From JBJXFE01 sp046153875 (GTDB taxonomy: Bacteria; Planctomycetota; Phycisphaerae; Phycisphaerales; UBA1924): a stretch of 64,000 nucleotides of DNA. How positions within the stretch are numbered: the stretch's first letter is position 1; each line of letters opens with the position of its first letter. Under the pieces are notes generated by a model that saw nothing but the letters and a program-made list of their open reading frames with translations, had not been told where the DNA came from and made no database searches. The translations under genes and the position numbers were made by a program. This document shows positions 37,577-47,209 of this stretch, in pieces. The stretch covers positions 1 through 64,000 of the forward strand of contig JBJXFE010000012.1 of assembly GCA_046153875.1 (NCBI GenBank), written 5' to 3'.

Positions 37577-38599
37577 ATGGGCCCGATGCTCAAGACCCTC
37601 AACATCACCCGCCCGGAGTCGCTTGAGGACCTGCTCGACCCCGCTCTCATCGCGCGCATCAGCCGGCTGGATTTCACGAGCCGCAAGATCTTCGCGGGCA
37701 AGCTCAGGGGCGAACGCCGCAGCAAGAAGCGCGGCGAATCGGTCGAGTTCGCCGACCACCGGCCGTACGTCTCCGGCGACGACCTGCGGCACATCGACTG
37801 GAACATCTTCGGGCGGCTCGACCGGCTCTTCCTGAAACTGTTCCTGGAGGAGGAGGACCTCTCGCTCCACATCGTCCTCGACGCCTCGGCCAGCGGGGAC
37901 TGCGGCGAGCCCAACAAGTTCCTGTACATGCAGCGGCTGGCCATGGCCCTGGGGTACATCGGGCTGGTGAACCTGAACCGGGTGACCGTGTCGGCGGTGG
38001 GGGGCGGGGGCAGAGACGCAGAGACGCAGAGACGAAGAGACGGAGCGGAGAACAGCTCCGGGGCTTCGTCTCTTCCTCTCTCCGTCTCTCCGTCTCTGGT
38101 TTCAGCGATCCGCGACCTCCGCGGGCGGCGGCGGACGCAGGACCTGGCGCGGTTCATGTGCGGGCTCGCCCCGGGCGGCGTGGCCCCGTTCACCGAATCT
38201 TGCAAGCGGATCGCCCTCTCTCGCCGCGGCAAGGGTGTCATGGTCGTCCTCTCGGACTTCTTCCACAAGGAGGGGTACGACACCGGCCTGCGGCTCCTCG
38301 TCGGGCGCGGCTACGACCTGTTCCTCATCCAGACCCTCAGCCCGCAGGAAGTGGACCCCACCGGCCCGAGCGGCGTCGCGGGCGACCTGCGGCTCAAGGA
38401 CGTCGAGGACGGCGACGTGGCCGAGGTGACGATCTCGGCGCCGCTGCTCAAGCGGTACAAAGCCAACCTGGCGGCGTACAACAACCAGCTCCGCGAGTTC
38501 TGCGCCCGGCGCGAGATCGGGCTGCTGACGATCCGCACGGACACGCCGATCGACACGCTGATCCTGGAGTACCTGCGGAAGCGGGGGGTGCTGAGGTGA
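37577..38599 (+). CDS. DUF58 protein with an in-frame repeat insertion
   Basis: The 340-residue protein is a DUF58 (VWA-like) partner of MoxR. It has 'KLRGERRSKKRGESVEFADHRPY' with the family hallmark 'GDDLRHIDWNIFGRL', and the VWA-like 'IVLDASASGD' (DxSxS). After 'NRVTVSAVGGGG' about 30 residues (roughly 142-175) derive from the hairpin repeat at 38011-38098 and would form a surface loop; the conserved sequence resumes at 'IRDLRGRRRTQDL' and 'VMVVLSDFF'. Whether the loop disturbs folding is unknown, but the frame is intact. Start 37577 or ATG 37586; no strong ribosome binding site. Confidence 0.9.
   Translation: MGPMLKTLNITRPESLEDLLDPALIARISRLDFTSRKIFAGKLRGERRSKKRGESVEFADHRPYVSGDDLRHIDWNIFGRLDRLFLKLFLEEEDLSLHIVLDASASGDCGEPNKFLYMQRLAMALGYIGLVNLNRVTVSAVGGGGRDAETQRRRDGAENSSGASSLPLSVSPSLVSAIRDLRGRRRTQDLARFMCGLAPGGVAPFTESCKRIALSRRGKGVMVVLSDFFHKEGYDTGLRLLVGRGYDLFLIQTLSPQEVDPTGPSGVAGDLRLKDVEDGDVAEVTISAPLLKRYKANLAAYNNQLREFCARREIGLLTIRTDTPIDTLILEYLRKRGVLR
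38011..38098. repeat. AGAGACGN-unit hairpin inside the DUF58 gene
   Basis: The left arm (38011-38045) and right arm (38064-38098) each hold four to five 8-base units and pair at 31 of 35 positions around an 18-base loop. It is translated in frame within the DUF58 protein ('AETQRRRDG' from one arm, 'LPLSVSPSL' from the other). Same unit family as 20907, 21704 and 27379. Confidence 0.9.
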
Positions 38600-38601
38600 A
38601 A

Positions 38602-38711
38602 GCGAAAAGCGAAAAGCGAACAGCGAACATGGCGAGCCCTCGCCAACTCCTGCGACCGCGGCGCACGAATCCGCGCTCCGAATGTTCGCTATTCGCTGGT
38701 CGCTGTTTGCT
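38602..38711. repeat. GCGAAAA/GCGAACA-unit inverted repeat between DUF58 and BatA genes
   Basis: The left arm (38602-38630) has four units of a 7-base motif GCGAAAA/GCGAACA; the right arm (38682-38711) has the complement (ATGTTCGCTATTCGCT). AGCGAACAGCGAACAT pairs at 15 of 16 positions. It fills the gap between the two genes and would give a long hairpin in the operon transcript. A third unit sequence, but the same architecture as the AGAGACG and CACAGAG hairpins. Confidence 0.8.
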
Positions 38712-38726
38712 GTGGGAGCAGGCGCC

Positions 38727-40874
38727 ATGACGCCCACACTCTCGCTCACCTTCGCCAACTGGCAGGCCGGCGCGATCGCCGCGGGGATCGCGATCCCGAC
38801 GCTGCTGATCCTCTATTTCCTCAAGCTTCGTCGGCGCGACGTGGAGATCTCGACCACGCTGCTCTGGAAGAAGGCGATCGAGGACCTCCAGGCCAACGCG
38901 CCGTTCCAGCGGCTGCGCAAGAACCTGCTCCTGTTCCTGCAGCTCCTCGCGCTGGCCGCGGCCCTCGTCGGCATCGCCCAGCCGCAGATCGACGGGCGGT
39001 CGCTCGCGGGCGAGCGGCACCTGATCCTGATCGACGCCTCGGCGAGCATGAACGCGCTCGACGCGAAGGGCAAGTCCGGCGCGATCGTCTCGCGGCTCGA
39101 CGCGGCCAAGGAACAGGCGATCGACCTGGTGGACGCGATGGCCGAGCCGGGATGGCTGAACAAAGAGTCCGGCGACCGGGCGATGGTGATCGCGTTCGAC
39201 CGCTCGGCCCGGGCGCTGCAGACCTTCACGAACGACAAGCGCGAGCTGCGGACGGCGATCGAGTCCATCCGCCCGACCGACGCGCCGAGCTCGATCGAGG
39301 AGGCGTGGCGGCTCGTCGAGGCCCAGGCCCCGCGCATCCAGCGCACCGAGACAACGACGCTCCCGGACGGTACGACCGAGGAGAAGTCGTACGACATGCC
39401 GCCCGGGCCGGTCGGCACGATCCACCTGTTTTCAGACGGGCGGCTCCCGGACTCGGCGATGATGACGCCGCGGCCCGAGGACGGGTTTATCTATCACGCG
39501 GTGGGCACGGACGACGCGCCGAACATCGGGATCACCAGCCTGCGGGCCGGGCGCGCGTTCGATGACCCGACGCGGCTGTCGGTGTTCGTCGGGCTCCAGA
39601 ACACCGACACGCGCCCGCGGAGCACGGAGGTCGAGCTGCTGCTGGACGGGGTGCCGGTGCGTGCGTCGTCCGTCGATCTGGGCGCGGCGGCGGCGGCGGG
39701 GTTCAGCGCGGCTGCATCGCCGCCGGCCGAGGGCGCACCCGCCTCCGCAACGCCCCAGCGCACGCCGGGCACCGGCGGCGTCGTGTTCTCCCTGGATCGG
39801 CCCGAGGGCGCGGTGGTGACGGTGCGGCTCGTGCGCGGGTCGGCCGCCGACGTGCTCGCCTCGGATGATGCGGCGTGGATTGTCGTTCCGCCCGCGAAAA
39901 AGCTCTCGATCGCGGTGGTGACCACGGGCAGCCTCTTCCTGACCAACGCGCTGGAGGCGTTGCCGCTGGCGAAGCTCGACCAGATGCCGCCCGCGCGGTA
40001 CGAGGCGATTCTGAAGGAAGGCCGGGCGGCGGACTACGACGTGGTGGTGCTCGATCGCTGGCTGCCGCCGGCCGATGCGGAGGGGGTGCTGCCCCCGGGC
40101 CGCTACCTGATCTTCGGGGCGATCCCGCCGCCGCCGCTGGGCCCGGTGGAGCTCGACGAGGCGACGGGCGCGACGGTGATCGACTGGCGGCGCGACCACC
40201 CGGTGCTGCGCAACGTCTCGCTCGACAACCTGTTCATCACGACGCTGCGGCGGGTGGAGGTGCCCAAGGGCAACTCGGCGGCGGTGCTGGCGACGAGCGA
40301 CGCCGGGCCCGTGATCCTGGAGCTGGCCGAGGGGGGGACGCGCGCGATCCTCGTCACGTTCGATCCGAACGACTCCGCGTGGCCGCTCGACTGGGGGCTG
40401 GTGGTGTTCGTGGCGTCCTCGGCGGGGTACCTGGGCGGCGACGACGCGGCCGCGAGCCGGACCTTCCATGCGGGGGACGTGCTGGCGGACCAGGTGCCGA
40501 AGGAGGCGGCCGACATTCAACTCACCGCGCCGGACGAGTCGCGTTCGGCGCACATGCCGGCGTCGGACGGCACGGTGAACTTCGGGTACACCCGACGCGT
40601 CGGGGTGTACACGGCCATGTGGACCGGCCCGGCCGGGCCCCGCGACGGCAAGATAGGTGATCGCGTCGCGCGCCCGTACGCGGTGAACCTGCTGGACGCG
40701 GACGAGTCGGACGCGGGGGTCGCGCAGGACCTGGCGCTGGGCTCGCGCGTCGTGCAGGGGTCGGCCCGCGACGCCGGGCGGGCGACGCAGCGGTTGTGGC
40801 CGTGGCTCCTGCTCGCGGCGTTGTTCGTCATCATGTTCGAGTGGTACATCTACAACCGGAAGGTGCAGCTTTGA
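38727..40874 (+). CDS. BatA-like VWA membrane protein
   Basis: A 715-residue inner-membrane protein. It begins with the BatA-type module ('FANWQAGAIAAGIAIPTLLILYFLKLRRRDVEISTTLLWKKAI' region; two membrane helices around an RR motif), then a VWA domain with DxSxS ('LILIDASASMNALD') and 'IHLFSDGRLPD', a beta-rich middle, and a last membrane helix near the C-terminus ('LLLAALFVIMFEWYIYNRK'). It should work with the MoxR and DUF58 proteins just upstream. ATG 38727 has GGGAG before it. The stop overlaps the TTG start of the next gene. Confidence 0.9.
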   Translation: MTPTLSLTFANWQAGAIAAGIAIPTLLILYFLKLRRRDVEISTTLLWKKAIEDLQANAPFQRLRKNLLLFLQLLALAAALVGIAQPQIDGRSLAGERHLILIDASASMNALDAKGKSGAIVSRLDAAKEQAIDLVDAMAEPGWLNKESGDRAMVIAFDRSARALQTFTNDKRELRTAIESIRPTDAPSSIEEAWRLVEAQAPRIQRTETTTLPDGTTEEKSYDMPPGPVGTIHLFSDGRLPDSAMMTPRPEDGFIYHAVGTDDAPNIGITSLRAGRAFDDPTRLSVFVGLQNTDTRPRSTEVELLLDGVPVRASSVDLGAAAAAGFSAAASPPAEGAPASATPQRTPGTGGVVFSLDRPEGAVVTVRLVRGSAADVLASDDAAWIVVPPAKKLSIAVVTTGSLFLTNALEALPLAKLDQMPPARYEAILKEGRAADYDVVVLDRWLPPADAEGVLPPGRYLIFGAIPPPPLGPVELDEATGATVIDWRRDHPVLRNVSLDNLFITTLRRVEVPKGNSAAVLATSDAGPVILELAEGGTRAILVTFDPNDSAWPLDWGLVVFVASSAGYLGGDDAAASRTFHAGDVLADQVPKEAADIQLTAPDESRSAHMPASDGTVNFGYTRRVGVYTAMWTGPAGPRDGKIGDRVARPYAVNLLDADESDAGVAQDLALGSRVVQGSARDAGRATQRLWPWLLLAALFVIMFEWYIYNRKVQL

Positions 40875-43441
40875 AAGTCCGCGGGTCGGCAGATCAGCAC
40901 AGCGACAGGTTGTCGCAGCGGGCGCACCGCCTGCACCGGAGCCTGCTGCTCTGCTGTTGCTCTGCGGTGCTGTTCTGGGCGTCGCGCGCCGACGCCCAGG
41001 CGACTCCGCCGCCCGCGGACCGCCCGAAGTCCGCCGGCCCGACGTTCTACGCCGACTTCGGCTTCGGCGGGAAGATACCGACCGAGCGCTGGTCGCCGAT
41101 CACGGTGTGGGTTCAGGCGGAGGAGAAGGCGATCGGCGGGGTGATCGTGGCGCGGTTCGTGCAGGACGCGACGCAGAAGGCCGAGATCGTCGTGCCGTTC
41201 GCGGCCACGCCGGGGCGGTCCACGCCGGTGCAGATCGTCGCCGCCCTGCCCGATGGTGTGACCGAGGTCACGCTGACGATGCTCGACCAGCGCGGGCGAC
41301 GGCTGGGCGAGCTGACGTACTCCGCGGTCTCCGGGCGCGACGCGGCGCTGCTGCCGACGACGCTGACGCCGGCCGAGGGGCTGCTCGTCTGCGTGGGGCG
41401 CACATCGTTGCCCGAGGCGGTCCGGGCGTGGACGTCGGCGCTGCGGCCGATGATGCCGGATGAGCGCCGCGACCCGTGGAACGCCACGCAGGTCGAGCCG
41501 GGGCCGATGAGCGAGCGCGAGCTCGAGTCGGCGTGGCAGGCGGTTCACGCGGCATCGATCGAGCCGGAACTGCTCCCTGTGTCGTGGATCGCGTACGAGG
41601 GCGTGTCGGTGCTTGTGGTCGAGGCCGACACGATCGCCCAGGCCGACCCGCGTGCGGTGGACGCGGTTCATACCTGGGTCGAGGGGGGCGGTCGCCTTGT
41701 GATCCTGGCCGGAGCGGCAGGACCGGCGTGGCGCGGCTGGCTGGCGCCGGGGTCCGCGGGCGACATGGTCGAGGTCGGCGAGGCGGTGGTCGGGCCGCTG
41801 CCGCGGGAGTGCGCGGAGGCGATTTCACGCGAGGTCATGCGCGACGGACAGGACAGACTCCCGGGCGAAGGCGGCGGCGCGGAGGGTGACGATCGGCCCG
41901 TGCCCGCCCCCGCGGCCCGGGAGACCGCGCGCCGCGTCATCCGCCTCACCGATCGGGCGCGGGCCGACGGGTGGCGCGAGCGCTGGGTGTATGACGGCGA
42001 TCGGGGGCCGCGCGGCGCGGCGCTGGCCGAGGGGCCGGTCGGGTTCGGCTGGGTCGTGGTCATGGGGCTGGAGCCGCGGACCGCGTCGGCGGTGCTCTCG
42101 GCCCGTTCCGCTGGCGCGGTCTGGCGGGACGCGATCGAGACGCCCGCCACGGCGTGGTTCGAGGCCCACGCCCGCGGCTTGAACAGCGGCCTGGGCGCGT
42201 ACTACGACACGCGCGAGACGCAGCAGGCGGTGCTGAGCCTGCTCAATCGCTTCGCGGACGTGCCGGTCGTCGGCGACGCGATCTTCCTGGCTATCGCGGC
42301 GTGCATGATCGGGCTGGCCCTGCTGGTCGGCCCGATCGACTACTTCGTGCTCCGCCGGTTCGGGGCCGGGCAGCGGTCGTGGATGACGGCGCTGGCGTGG
42401 ATCGGCGGCGCGTCGCTCGGGGCGTACCTGGCCCCCACGATGATGCGGTCCGGGCCGACCCAGCTCACGCGCGTCACCGCCATCGACCGGATCGTGCCAC
42501 CACCCGACCGCGTGGGCGATGCGCCGACGACGTGCCAGACCGGGCTGACGGGGATCTTCGCGTCGCAGTCGGGGACCGCGCGGTTCACCGACCCGGACCG
42601 TTCGTCGTGGTGGCGCGGCGTGTCGGCGATCGTGGAGTTCGGGCCGCGGCGGCAGCGGGCGATCGGCAACGTCTCGACGTTCCAGGGCGCGAGCGACGGG
42701 CCGGGCGGCGGGGGCGCGAACCAGCGCGGCAACCCGCTCGAGGCCGTGGGCCTGGGGCTGTGGACCTTCCGCACGTTCATGGACCATTCGCGGCCCCCAT
42801 GCGCGATCGACGCGACGCTCGACCGCGACGGCGACGACTGGGTGCTCGCGGTCCGGGGCTTGCCCGAGGGCGTACGCGTGCGCCAAGCGGCGATCCGGGT
42901 GGGCGGTGTGTGGTACGTGCCGAGCGATGCTCCGCCGCAACAGGCCGGCTCTGTCAACGCGGGCCGATGGGTCGGGCGGGTATCGGCGGATGGGCCGCTC
43001 GCGGACGCGCCCGTGTCGTGGCAGCGCGCCGGGCACGGCTGGATGGGCGGCGACGACACCGGGTCCGCGCTCGATCGGCCGGGGGTCGCCGCGTCGCTCC
43101 CCGGGGCGATCGAGCGGAGCACGTCGATCGACCATCGGGTCGCGTCCGGGCGGTGGGCGGGGGTGTACCTGCACCTCGACGGGTGGGCGTCGGATGCGCC
43201 GATCGACTGGGCCTCGCGGTCGAGCCGGACGGCGGTGATGCGCCTGGTGGTGCCGCTCGACGAGGCGGACCGGGTGGCGCCGACCGAGGTCGCGCCGGTG
43301 ACGCGGCACTGGCCCAGCCGCCCGAATCGTCGGGGGGTGAGGCCCGTGCCGGTGCCGCCGCCGGCCCCCGCGCAACCCGAGGAGCCCGCGGCGCCCGATG
43401 GGCAGGACAAGGCCGGCACCGGAGACGGGGGGGGGGCATGA
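40871..43441 (+). CDS. Large exported membrane-anchored protein of the MoxR/VWA cluster
   Basis: The 856-residue protein starts at TTG 40871, overlapping the BatA stop (TTGA), and this start gives a clean signal peptide ('SLLLCCCSAVLFWASRADAQ'). The long periplasmic region has beta-sandwich-like segments and one GATase-like stretch ('WVEGGGRLVILAG'); two membrane helices follow at about 470-530 ('FLAIAACMIGLALLVGPIDYF'), then another extracytoplasmic region and a Pro-rich tail. No enzyme motif. Such proteins follow BatA in many planctomycete clusters, but their role is unknown. Its stop overlaps the ABC ATPase start (ATGA). Confidence 0.75.
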   Translation: MKVRGSADQHSDRLSQRAHRLHRSLLLCCCSAVLFWASRADAQATPPPADRPKSAGPTFYADFGFGGKIPTERWSPITVWVQAEEKAIGGVIVARFVQDATQKAEIVVPFAATPGRSTPVQIVAALPDGVTEVTLTMLDQRGRRLGELTYSAVSGRDAALLPTTLTPAEGLLVCVGRTSLPEAVRAWTSALRPMMPDERRDPWNATQVEPGPMSERELESAWQAVHAASIEPELLPVSWIAYEGVSVLVVEADTIAQADPRAVDAVHTWVEGGGRLVILAGAAGPAWRGWLAPGSAGDMVEVGEAVVGPLPRECAEAISREVMRDGQDRLPGEGGGAEGDDRPVPAPAARETARRVIRLTDRARADGWRERWVYDGDRGPRGAALAEGPVGFGWVVVMGLEPRTASAVLSARSAGAVWRDAIETPATAWFEAHARGLNSGLGAYYDTRETQQAVLSLLNRFADVPVVGDAIFLAIAACMIGLALLVGPIDYFVLRRFGAGQRSWMTALAWIGGASLGAYLAPTMMRSGPTQLTRVTAIDRIVPPPDRVGDAPTTCQTGLTGIFASQSGTARFTDPDRSSWWRGVSAIVEFGPRRQRAIGNVSTFQGASDGPGGGGANQRGNPLEAVGLGLWTFRTFMDHSRPPCAIDATLDRDGDDWVLAVRGLPEGVRVRQAAIRVGGVWYVPSDAPPQQAGSVNAGRWVGRVSADGPLADAPVSWQRAGHGWMGGDDTGSALDRPGVAASLPGAIERSTSIDHRVASGRWAGVYLHLDGWASDAPIDWASRSSRTAVMRLVVPLDEADRVAPTEVAPVTRHWPSRPNRRGVRPVPVPPPAPAQPEEPAAPDGQDKAGTGDGGGA

Positions 43442-44370
43442 TCGAGATTCGCGGGCTCACCAAGCGCTTCGGGGCGCTCACGGCCGTCCATGACCTGACG
43501 CTCGACATCGGGCCCGGCCAGGTCTTCGGGTTCATCGGGCCCAACGGCGCGGGCAAGAGCACCACGATGAAGGTGCTCGCGTGCCTGCTCACGCCGGATG
43601 CGGGGACGGCGAAGGTCGGCGGGCTCGACTGCGCCTCGGACGGGGCTCAGATCCGGCGCATCCTCGGGTACATGCCGGATTTCCTGGGCGTGTACGACGA
43701 CCTGACGGTGGACGAGTACCTCCAGTTTTTCGCGTCGGCGTTCGGCATCCCGCGCAAGCGGCGGCGGCCCATCATCGACTCGGTGCTGGAGCTGACCGAC
43801 CTGACCGGCAAGCGCCGCGCGATGGTGGACAGCCTTTCCCGCGGGATGCAGCAGCGCCTGGGCGTCGCCCGCGTGCTTATCCACGAGCCCAAGGTGCTGC
43901 TGCTCGACGAGCCGGCCAGCGGGCTCGACCCGCGAGCCCGCATCGAGATGCGCTCGCTGCTCACGGAGCTGGGGCGGATGGGCAAGTGCCTGATGGTCAG
44001 TTCGCACATTCTCTCGGAGCTCGCCGAGATGTGCTCGATGATCGGGATCATCGAACGCGGCAAGCTGCTCTACGCCGGGTCGATCGAGGACGCGTACGCC
44101 CGCGTCCGCGGCGGGGAGCGGATTGCGGTGAAGCTCGAAGAGGGCGGCGACGCGGAGCGGGCGGCCGCGGCGCTCACCCGCGATGCGCGTGTTGCCACGG
44201 TGACGCCGCAGAACGGCGAGCTGATCGTTGAGCTGACGCCCGGCGAGCACGGGCACCACTTCCTGCTCGAGGCCCTGATCGCGGCGGGGGCGCGGATCGC
44301 CTCGTTCACGCCGCACAAGGTCAAGCTGGAGGACGCGTTCCTGAAGCTGACAAAGGGGGCGTTGCAGTGA
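43438..44370 (+). CDS. ABC transporter ATP-binding protein (ABC-2 type)
   Basis: The 310-residue protein has Walker A 'GPNGAGKST', Q-loop region, signature 'SLSRGMQQRL' (variant of LSGGQ), Walker B 'VLLLDEPASGLD' and the H-loop 'SSHIL', in normal order, with a C-terminal extension typical of ABC-2 exporters. It energises the permease encoded next. ATGA overlap with the previous gene indicates translational coupling with the VWA cluster. Confidence 0.95.
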   Translation: MIEIRGLTKRFGALTAVHDLTLDIGPGQVFGFIGPNGAGKSTTMKVLACLLTPDAGTAKVGGLDCASDGAQIRRILGYMPDFLGVYDDLTVDEYLQFFASAFGIPRKRRRPIIDSVLELTDLTGKRRAMVDSLSRGMQQRLGVARVLIHEPKVLLLDEPASGLDPRARIEMRSLLTELGRMGKCLMVSSHILSELAEMCSMIGIIERGKLLYAGSIEDAYARVRGGERIAVKLEEGGDAERAAAALTRDARVATVTPQNGELIVELTPGEHGHHFLLEALIAAGARIASFTPHKVKLEDAFLKLTKGALQ

Positions 44371-44459
44371 AGCGACTGGCAGCTGGCCCTGAGCAATGAG
44401 CAACTGGCTATGAGCCGCGTGCGAAGCTGGTCACCGGCTCTACGTTCTTGAACCCGTGA

Positions 44460-46415
44460 ATGAACCGCGCGATCTCCATCCTGCGTGCCGTGAACCCGCT
44501 GGCGCTGTTCTTCGGCCCGGCTTTCCAGAAGGAAGTCCGCAGCGCCGGGCGGCGCAAGGGCACGTACTGGCTCCGGGCGTTCTACGCCTTCGGGCTTCTG
44601 GCGATCGTGGGGCTGGTGTTCAGCGGGATGCGCGACAGCCTCCGCGGCATGGACGGGCTCCAGCGCTTCCAGACCCTCCAGGCGTTCGCCCCGATCCTCA
44701 CGTGGATCGTGGTCGGGTTCCAGTTCGCGATGATGGCGCTGATGTCGCCGATCCTCACCTCGCCGTGCATCAGCGAGGAGAAGCGGGCGCGGACGCTGTC
44801 GGCCCTGATGACGACGCCTCTGACCAGCGGGCAGATCGCCGGGGGGAAGCTCGCCAGCCGCGTCGTGCAGCTCGTGATCCTCTCGCTGCTCTCGACGCCG
44901 CTGCTGCTGGCGATCCGCGTCTTCGGCGGGCTGGAGGCCGAGGTTGTGCTGGCGGCCGCGTGCGTCTCGATCAGCACGGCGATCCTCGGGGCGTCGCTGG
45001 GCTTGATGTTCTCGATCTGGCACCGGCGGGCGACGACGGCCGCGATGTTCGGGCTGATCACGCTGGCGCTGGCCCAGGGCGGGCCGACGGCCCTGCAGGC
45101 GATTATTTACTTCAACCTGACCAACACGGGCTCGCGCGGGGCCATGCCGATGGGCATCCTGACGACGTGCTCACCGGCGGTGCTGACGGCCGTGTGCGCG
45201 GGGCAGTCCGGCGGCCCGCCGATCCCGGGCATCGGGTCGCGCGAGTTGTGGGTCGTCAACACGTCGTACAACCTGGTGCTCGCGGCCGCCGTCACGATTC
45301 TGTCCAGCATCGCGCTGCGGCGGACGATGCTCCGCGAGGCGTCGGGCGGGGGCGGCGCGGCGACCGCCGCGGGATCGTCGGCGCGCGCGCGCCGCACGCG
45401 GGGGAAGGGCGCGGCGCAGGTTCCCGGCGCCACTCCTTCCCAGCCGACCGGTGAGATCGCGCCGGGAGCGCCCGATGTGCCGCCGCCGCTCGCCGACCGC
45501 GTCGTCCCACCCGAGGCCGATGACGCTCCCGCGTCCACCGACGAGCATTTCCGGGAGGCCGCCCGCACCCGCGAGGTCGGCGACCGCCCGGTGCTGTGGC
45601 GCGAGGTTCGGCTGCCGACGTTCGGCTCGCGCCGGACCTTCCGGATCGCGGTCGGGCTCTGCGTCGCGTTCTTCGTGCTGCTGTACGCGTGGGCCGGGAT
45701 CCATAGCGAGGGGCTTCAGGCGACGGTGGCGGTGATCGGGGCGCTCACCGTGATGGTGCAGTCGGTGTTCCTCACGACCGGCTCGGTGAGCGGCGAGCGC
45801 GAGGCGAAGACGTGGGAGGTGCTGCTCTGCACGCCGCTGACCGGCTATGACGTCGTCGTCGGCAAGTTCCTCGGGACGCTGCGCGGGCAGTGGTTCGTGC
45901 CGACGGTGCTGCTGGCGCACTTCGCGCTCTCGGCGGTGGTGGGGGCGATGCACCCGATCATGCTCGTCCACGTGGCGCTGACGTTCCTGGGGCCCATGCT
46001 GTTCTTCACCGCGCTGGGCGCGGTGCTGAGCCTGGTGTTCAAGCGCAGCACGCTCGCCGCCGTCGTGAACCTCGTCGTGGCGCTCGCGATCTGGGCCGGG
46101 TCGTGGATCGTCGGGGCCCTCATCGCGTGGTTCTTCGCCCTGGACAGCGTTGACGCGGTGGAGGCGTACTGGCAGGTGTGCTTCGCCGCGAACCCGATCG
46201 CGATGGCGGTCAGCGCCGCCGAGCCGGCGTACCGCGACGGCGGGTGGTTCTCGACGCGGAACCTGGGGCTCTATGACTTCATGGACGCGAGGCTCACCGC
46301 GGTCGAGTTCACGGGCGTGGTCGTCGGCACGTTCGTCGTGTACGCCGGCGCGGCCGCGGCGTGCCTGGCCGTCGCCGTCCGCGCGTTCAGGAAGCTCAGC
46401 GGGCGCACGAGCTGA
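44460..46415 (+). CDS. ABC-2 type permease, two fused membrane halves
   Basis: A 651-residue protein with two six-helix ABC-2/GldF-like halves (about 1-300 and 375-650) joined by a Pro/Ala/Arg-rich linker. Each half has the early signature 'SPILTSPCISEEKRARTLSALMTTPLT' in short 'EEKRARTLSALMTTPL' and 'GEREAKTWEVLLCTPL', the usual 'E-x-T-W/L-x-x-LL-x-TPL' motif of these permeases. It should form the membrane channel for the ATPase just upstream. The 90-base gap between them contains short repeats of TGAGC and no terminator. Ribosome binding site not evident. Confidence 0.9.
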   Translation: MNRAISILRAVNPLALFFGPAFQKEVRSAGRRKGTYWLRAFYAFGLLAIVGLVFSGMRDSLRGMDGLQRFQTLQAFAPILTWIVVGFQFAMMALMSPILTSPCISEEKRARTLSALMTTPLTSGQIAGGKLASRVVQLVILSLLSTPLLLAIRVFGGLEAEVVLAAACVSISTAILGASLGLMFSIWHRRATTAAMFGLITLALAQGGPTALQAIIYFNLTNTGSRGAMPMGILTTCSPAVLTAVCAGQSGGPPIPGIGSRELWVVNTSYNLVLAAAVTILSSIALRRTMLREASGGGGAATAAGSSARARRTRGKGAAQVPGATPSQPTGEIAPGAPDVPPPLADRVVPPEADDAPASTDEHFREAARTREVGDRPVLWREVRLPTFGSRRTFRIAVGLCVAFFVLLYAWAGIHSEGLQATVAVIGALTVMVQSVFLTTGSVSGEREAKTWEVLLCTPLTGYDVVVGKFLGTLRGQWFVPTVLLAHFALSAVVGAMHPIMLVHVALTFLGPMLFFTALGAVLSLVFKRSTLAAVVNLVVALAIWAGSWIVGALIAWFFALDSVDAVEAYWQVCFAANPIAMAVSAAEPAYRDGGWFSTRNLGLYDFMDARLTAVEFTGVVVGTFVVYAGAAAACLAVAVRAFRKLSGRTS

Positions 46416-46438
46416 CGCCGTGATGCCGCCCCGCCGCT

Positions 46439-47107
46439 TCAGCGGAAGATGGCGATCTGGCCCAACTCCTTGCGTCGGATGTCCGGCACGGTGCAACCTT
46501 CCGCGGGGTATCCCACGGGCACGAGGAGGTAGGGCCGTTCGTGGTCGAGGCGGCCCAGAACCTTCGACAAGAACCCCATGGGGCTGGGCGTGTGCGTAAG
46601 GGTGGCCAGCCCGGCGTGGTGGGCCGCGGCCAGGAGCAGGCCGCACGCGATGCCCACCGATTCGTTCGCGTAATAGACCATGCCGCCGTCGTCGGTCTTC
46701 ATCAGCTTGAATACGACGATGAGCCAGGGGGCGTCTTCAAGAAACGGCTTGTTGGGGTCCGTACCGAGCGGGGCCAGGTCCGCAAGCCATTCGGCGGTCG
46801 CCCGTCGGGTGTAGAACTCGCGCTCCTCGACCTCCGCCGCTTCGCGGATCTGCTTCTTGAGCGCCGGGTCGCTCACGCACACGAACCGCCACGGCTGCTT
46901 GTTCGCGCCGGAGGGGGCCGACCCGGCCGCGCGGACCACCCACTCGATCGTTTCACGCGCGACGGGCCGGGTGGAGAACTGCCGCACGGTACGCCGGCGG
47001 CGCACAATCTCGTAGAATGCTCGCGCGGCGACTTCCGCCGGGACGCCCGGTGAATAGGGCACATGCGGCACGTGGGGGAATGCGGGCGGGGGTGACGGAT
47101 CGGACAT
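46439..47107 (-). CDS. Nitroreductase-family flavoprotein, iodotyrosine-deiodinase-like
   Basis: A 222-residue FMN protein. 'RRRRTVRQFSTRPV' at about residues 36-49 and 'SGANKQPWRFVCV' bind FMN phosphate and ring, and the C-terminal 'VLGRLDHERPYLLVPVGYPAEGCTVP' region (short: 'PVGYPAEGCTVPD') resembles the IYD subgroup, which removes halogens reductively from halotyrosines. Bacterial members are often of uncertain substrate. The start lies opposite the 47210 gene, 102 bases away, so the two are divergent. It converges on the ABC permease. Confidence 0.8.
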   Translation of the reverse strand: MSDPSPPPAFPHVPHVPYSPGVPAEVAARAFYEIVRRRRTVRQFSTRPVARETIEWVVRAAGSAPSGANKQPWRFVCVSDPALKKQIREAAEVEEREFYTRRATAEWLADLAPLGTDPNKPFLEDAPWLIVVFKLMKTDDGGMVYYANESVGIACGLLLAAAHHAGLATLTHTPSPMGFLSKVLGRLDHERPYLLVPVGYPAEGCTVPDIRRKELGQIAIFR

Positions 47108-47209
47108 CGGGCGGCTCCGGTGCCGTGAAGGCTATTCGGATGCGGGCGGGCGCACGTGGTTCCGCGGGCACACCCGGCCCAAACGGTCGTCGGTCTGGGG
47201 GTATGAACC

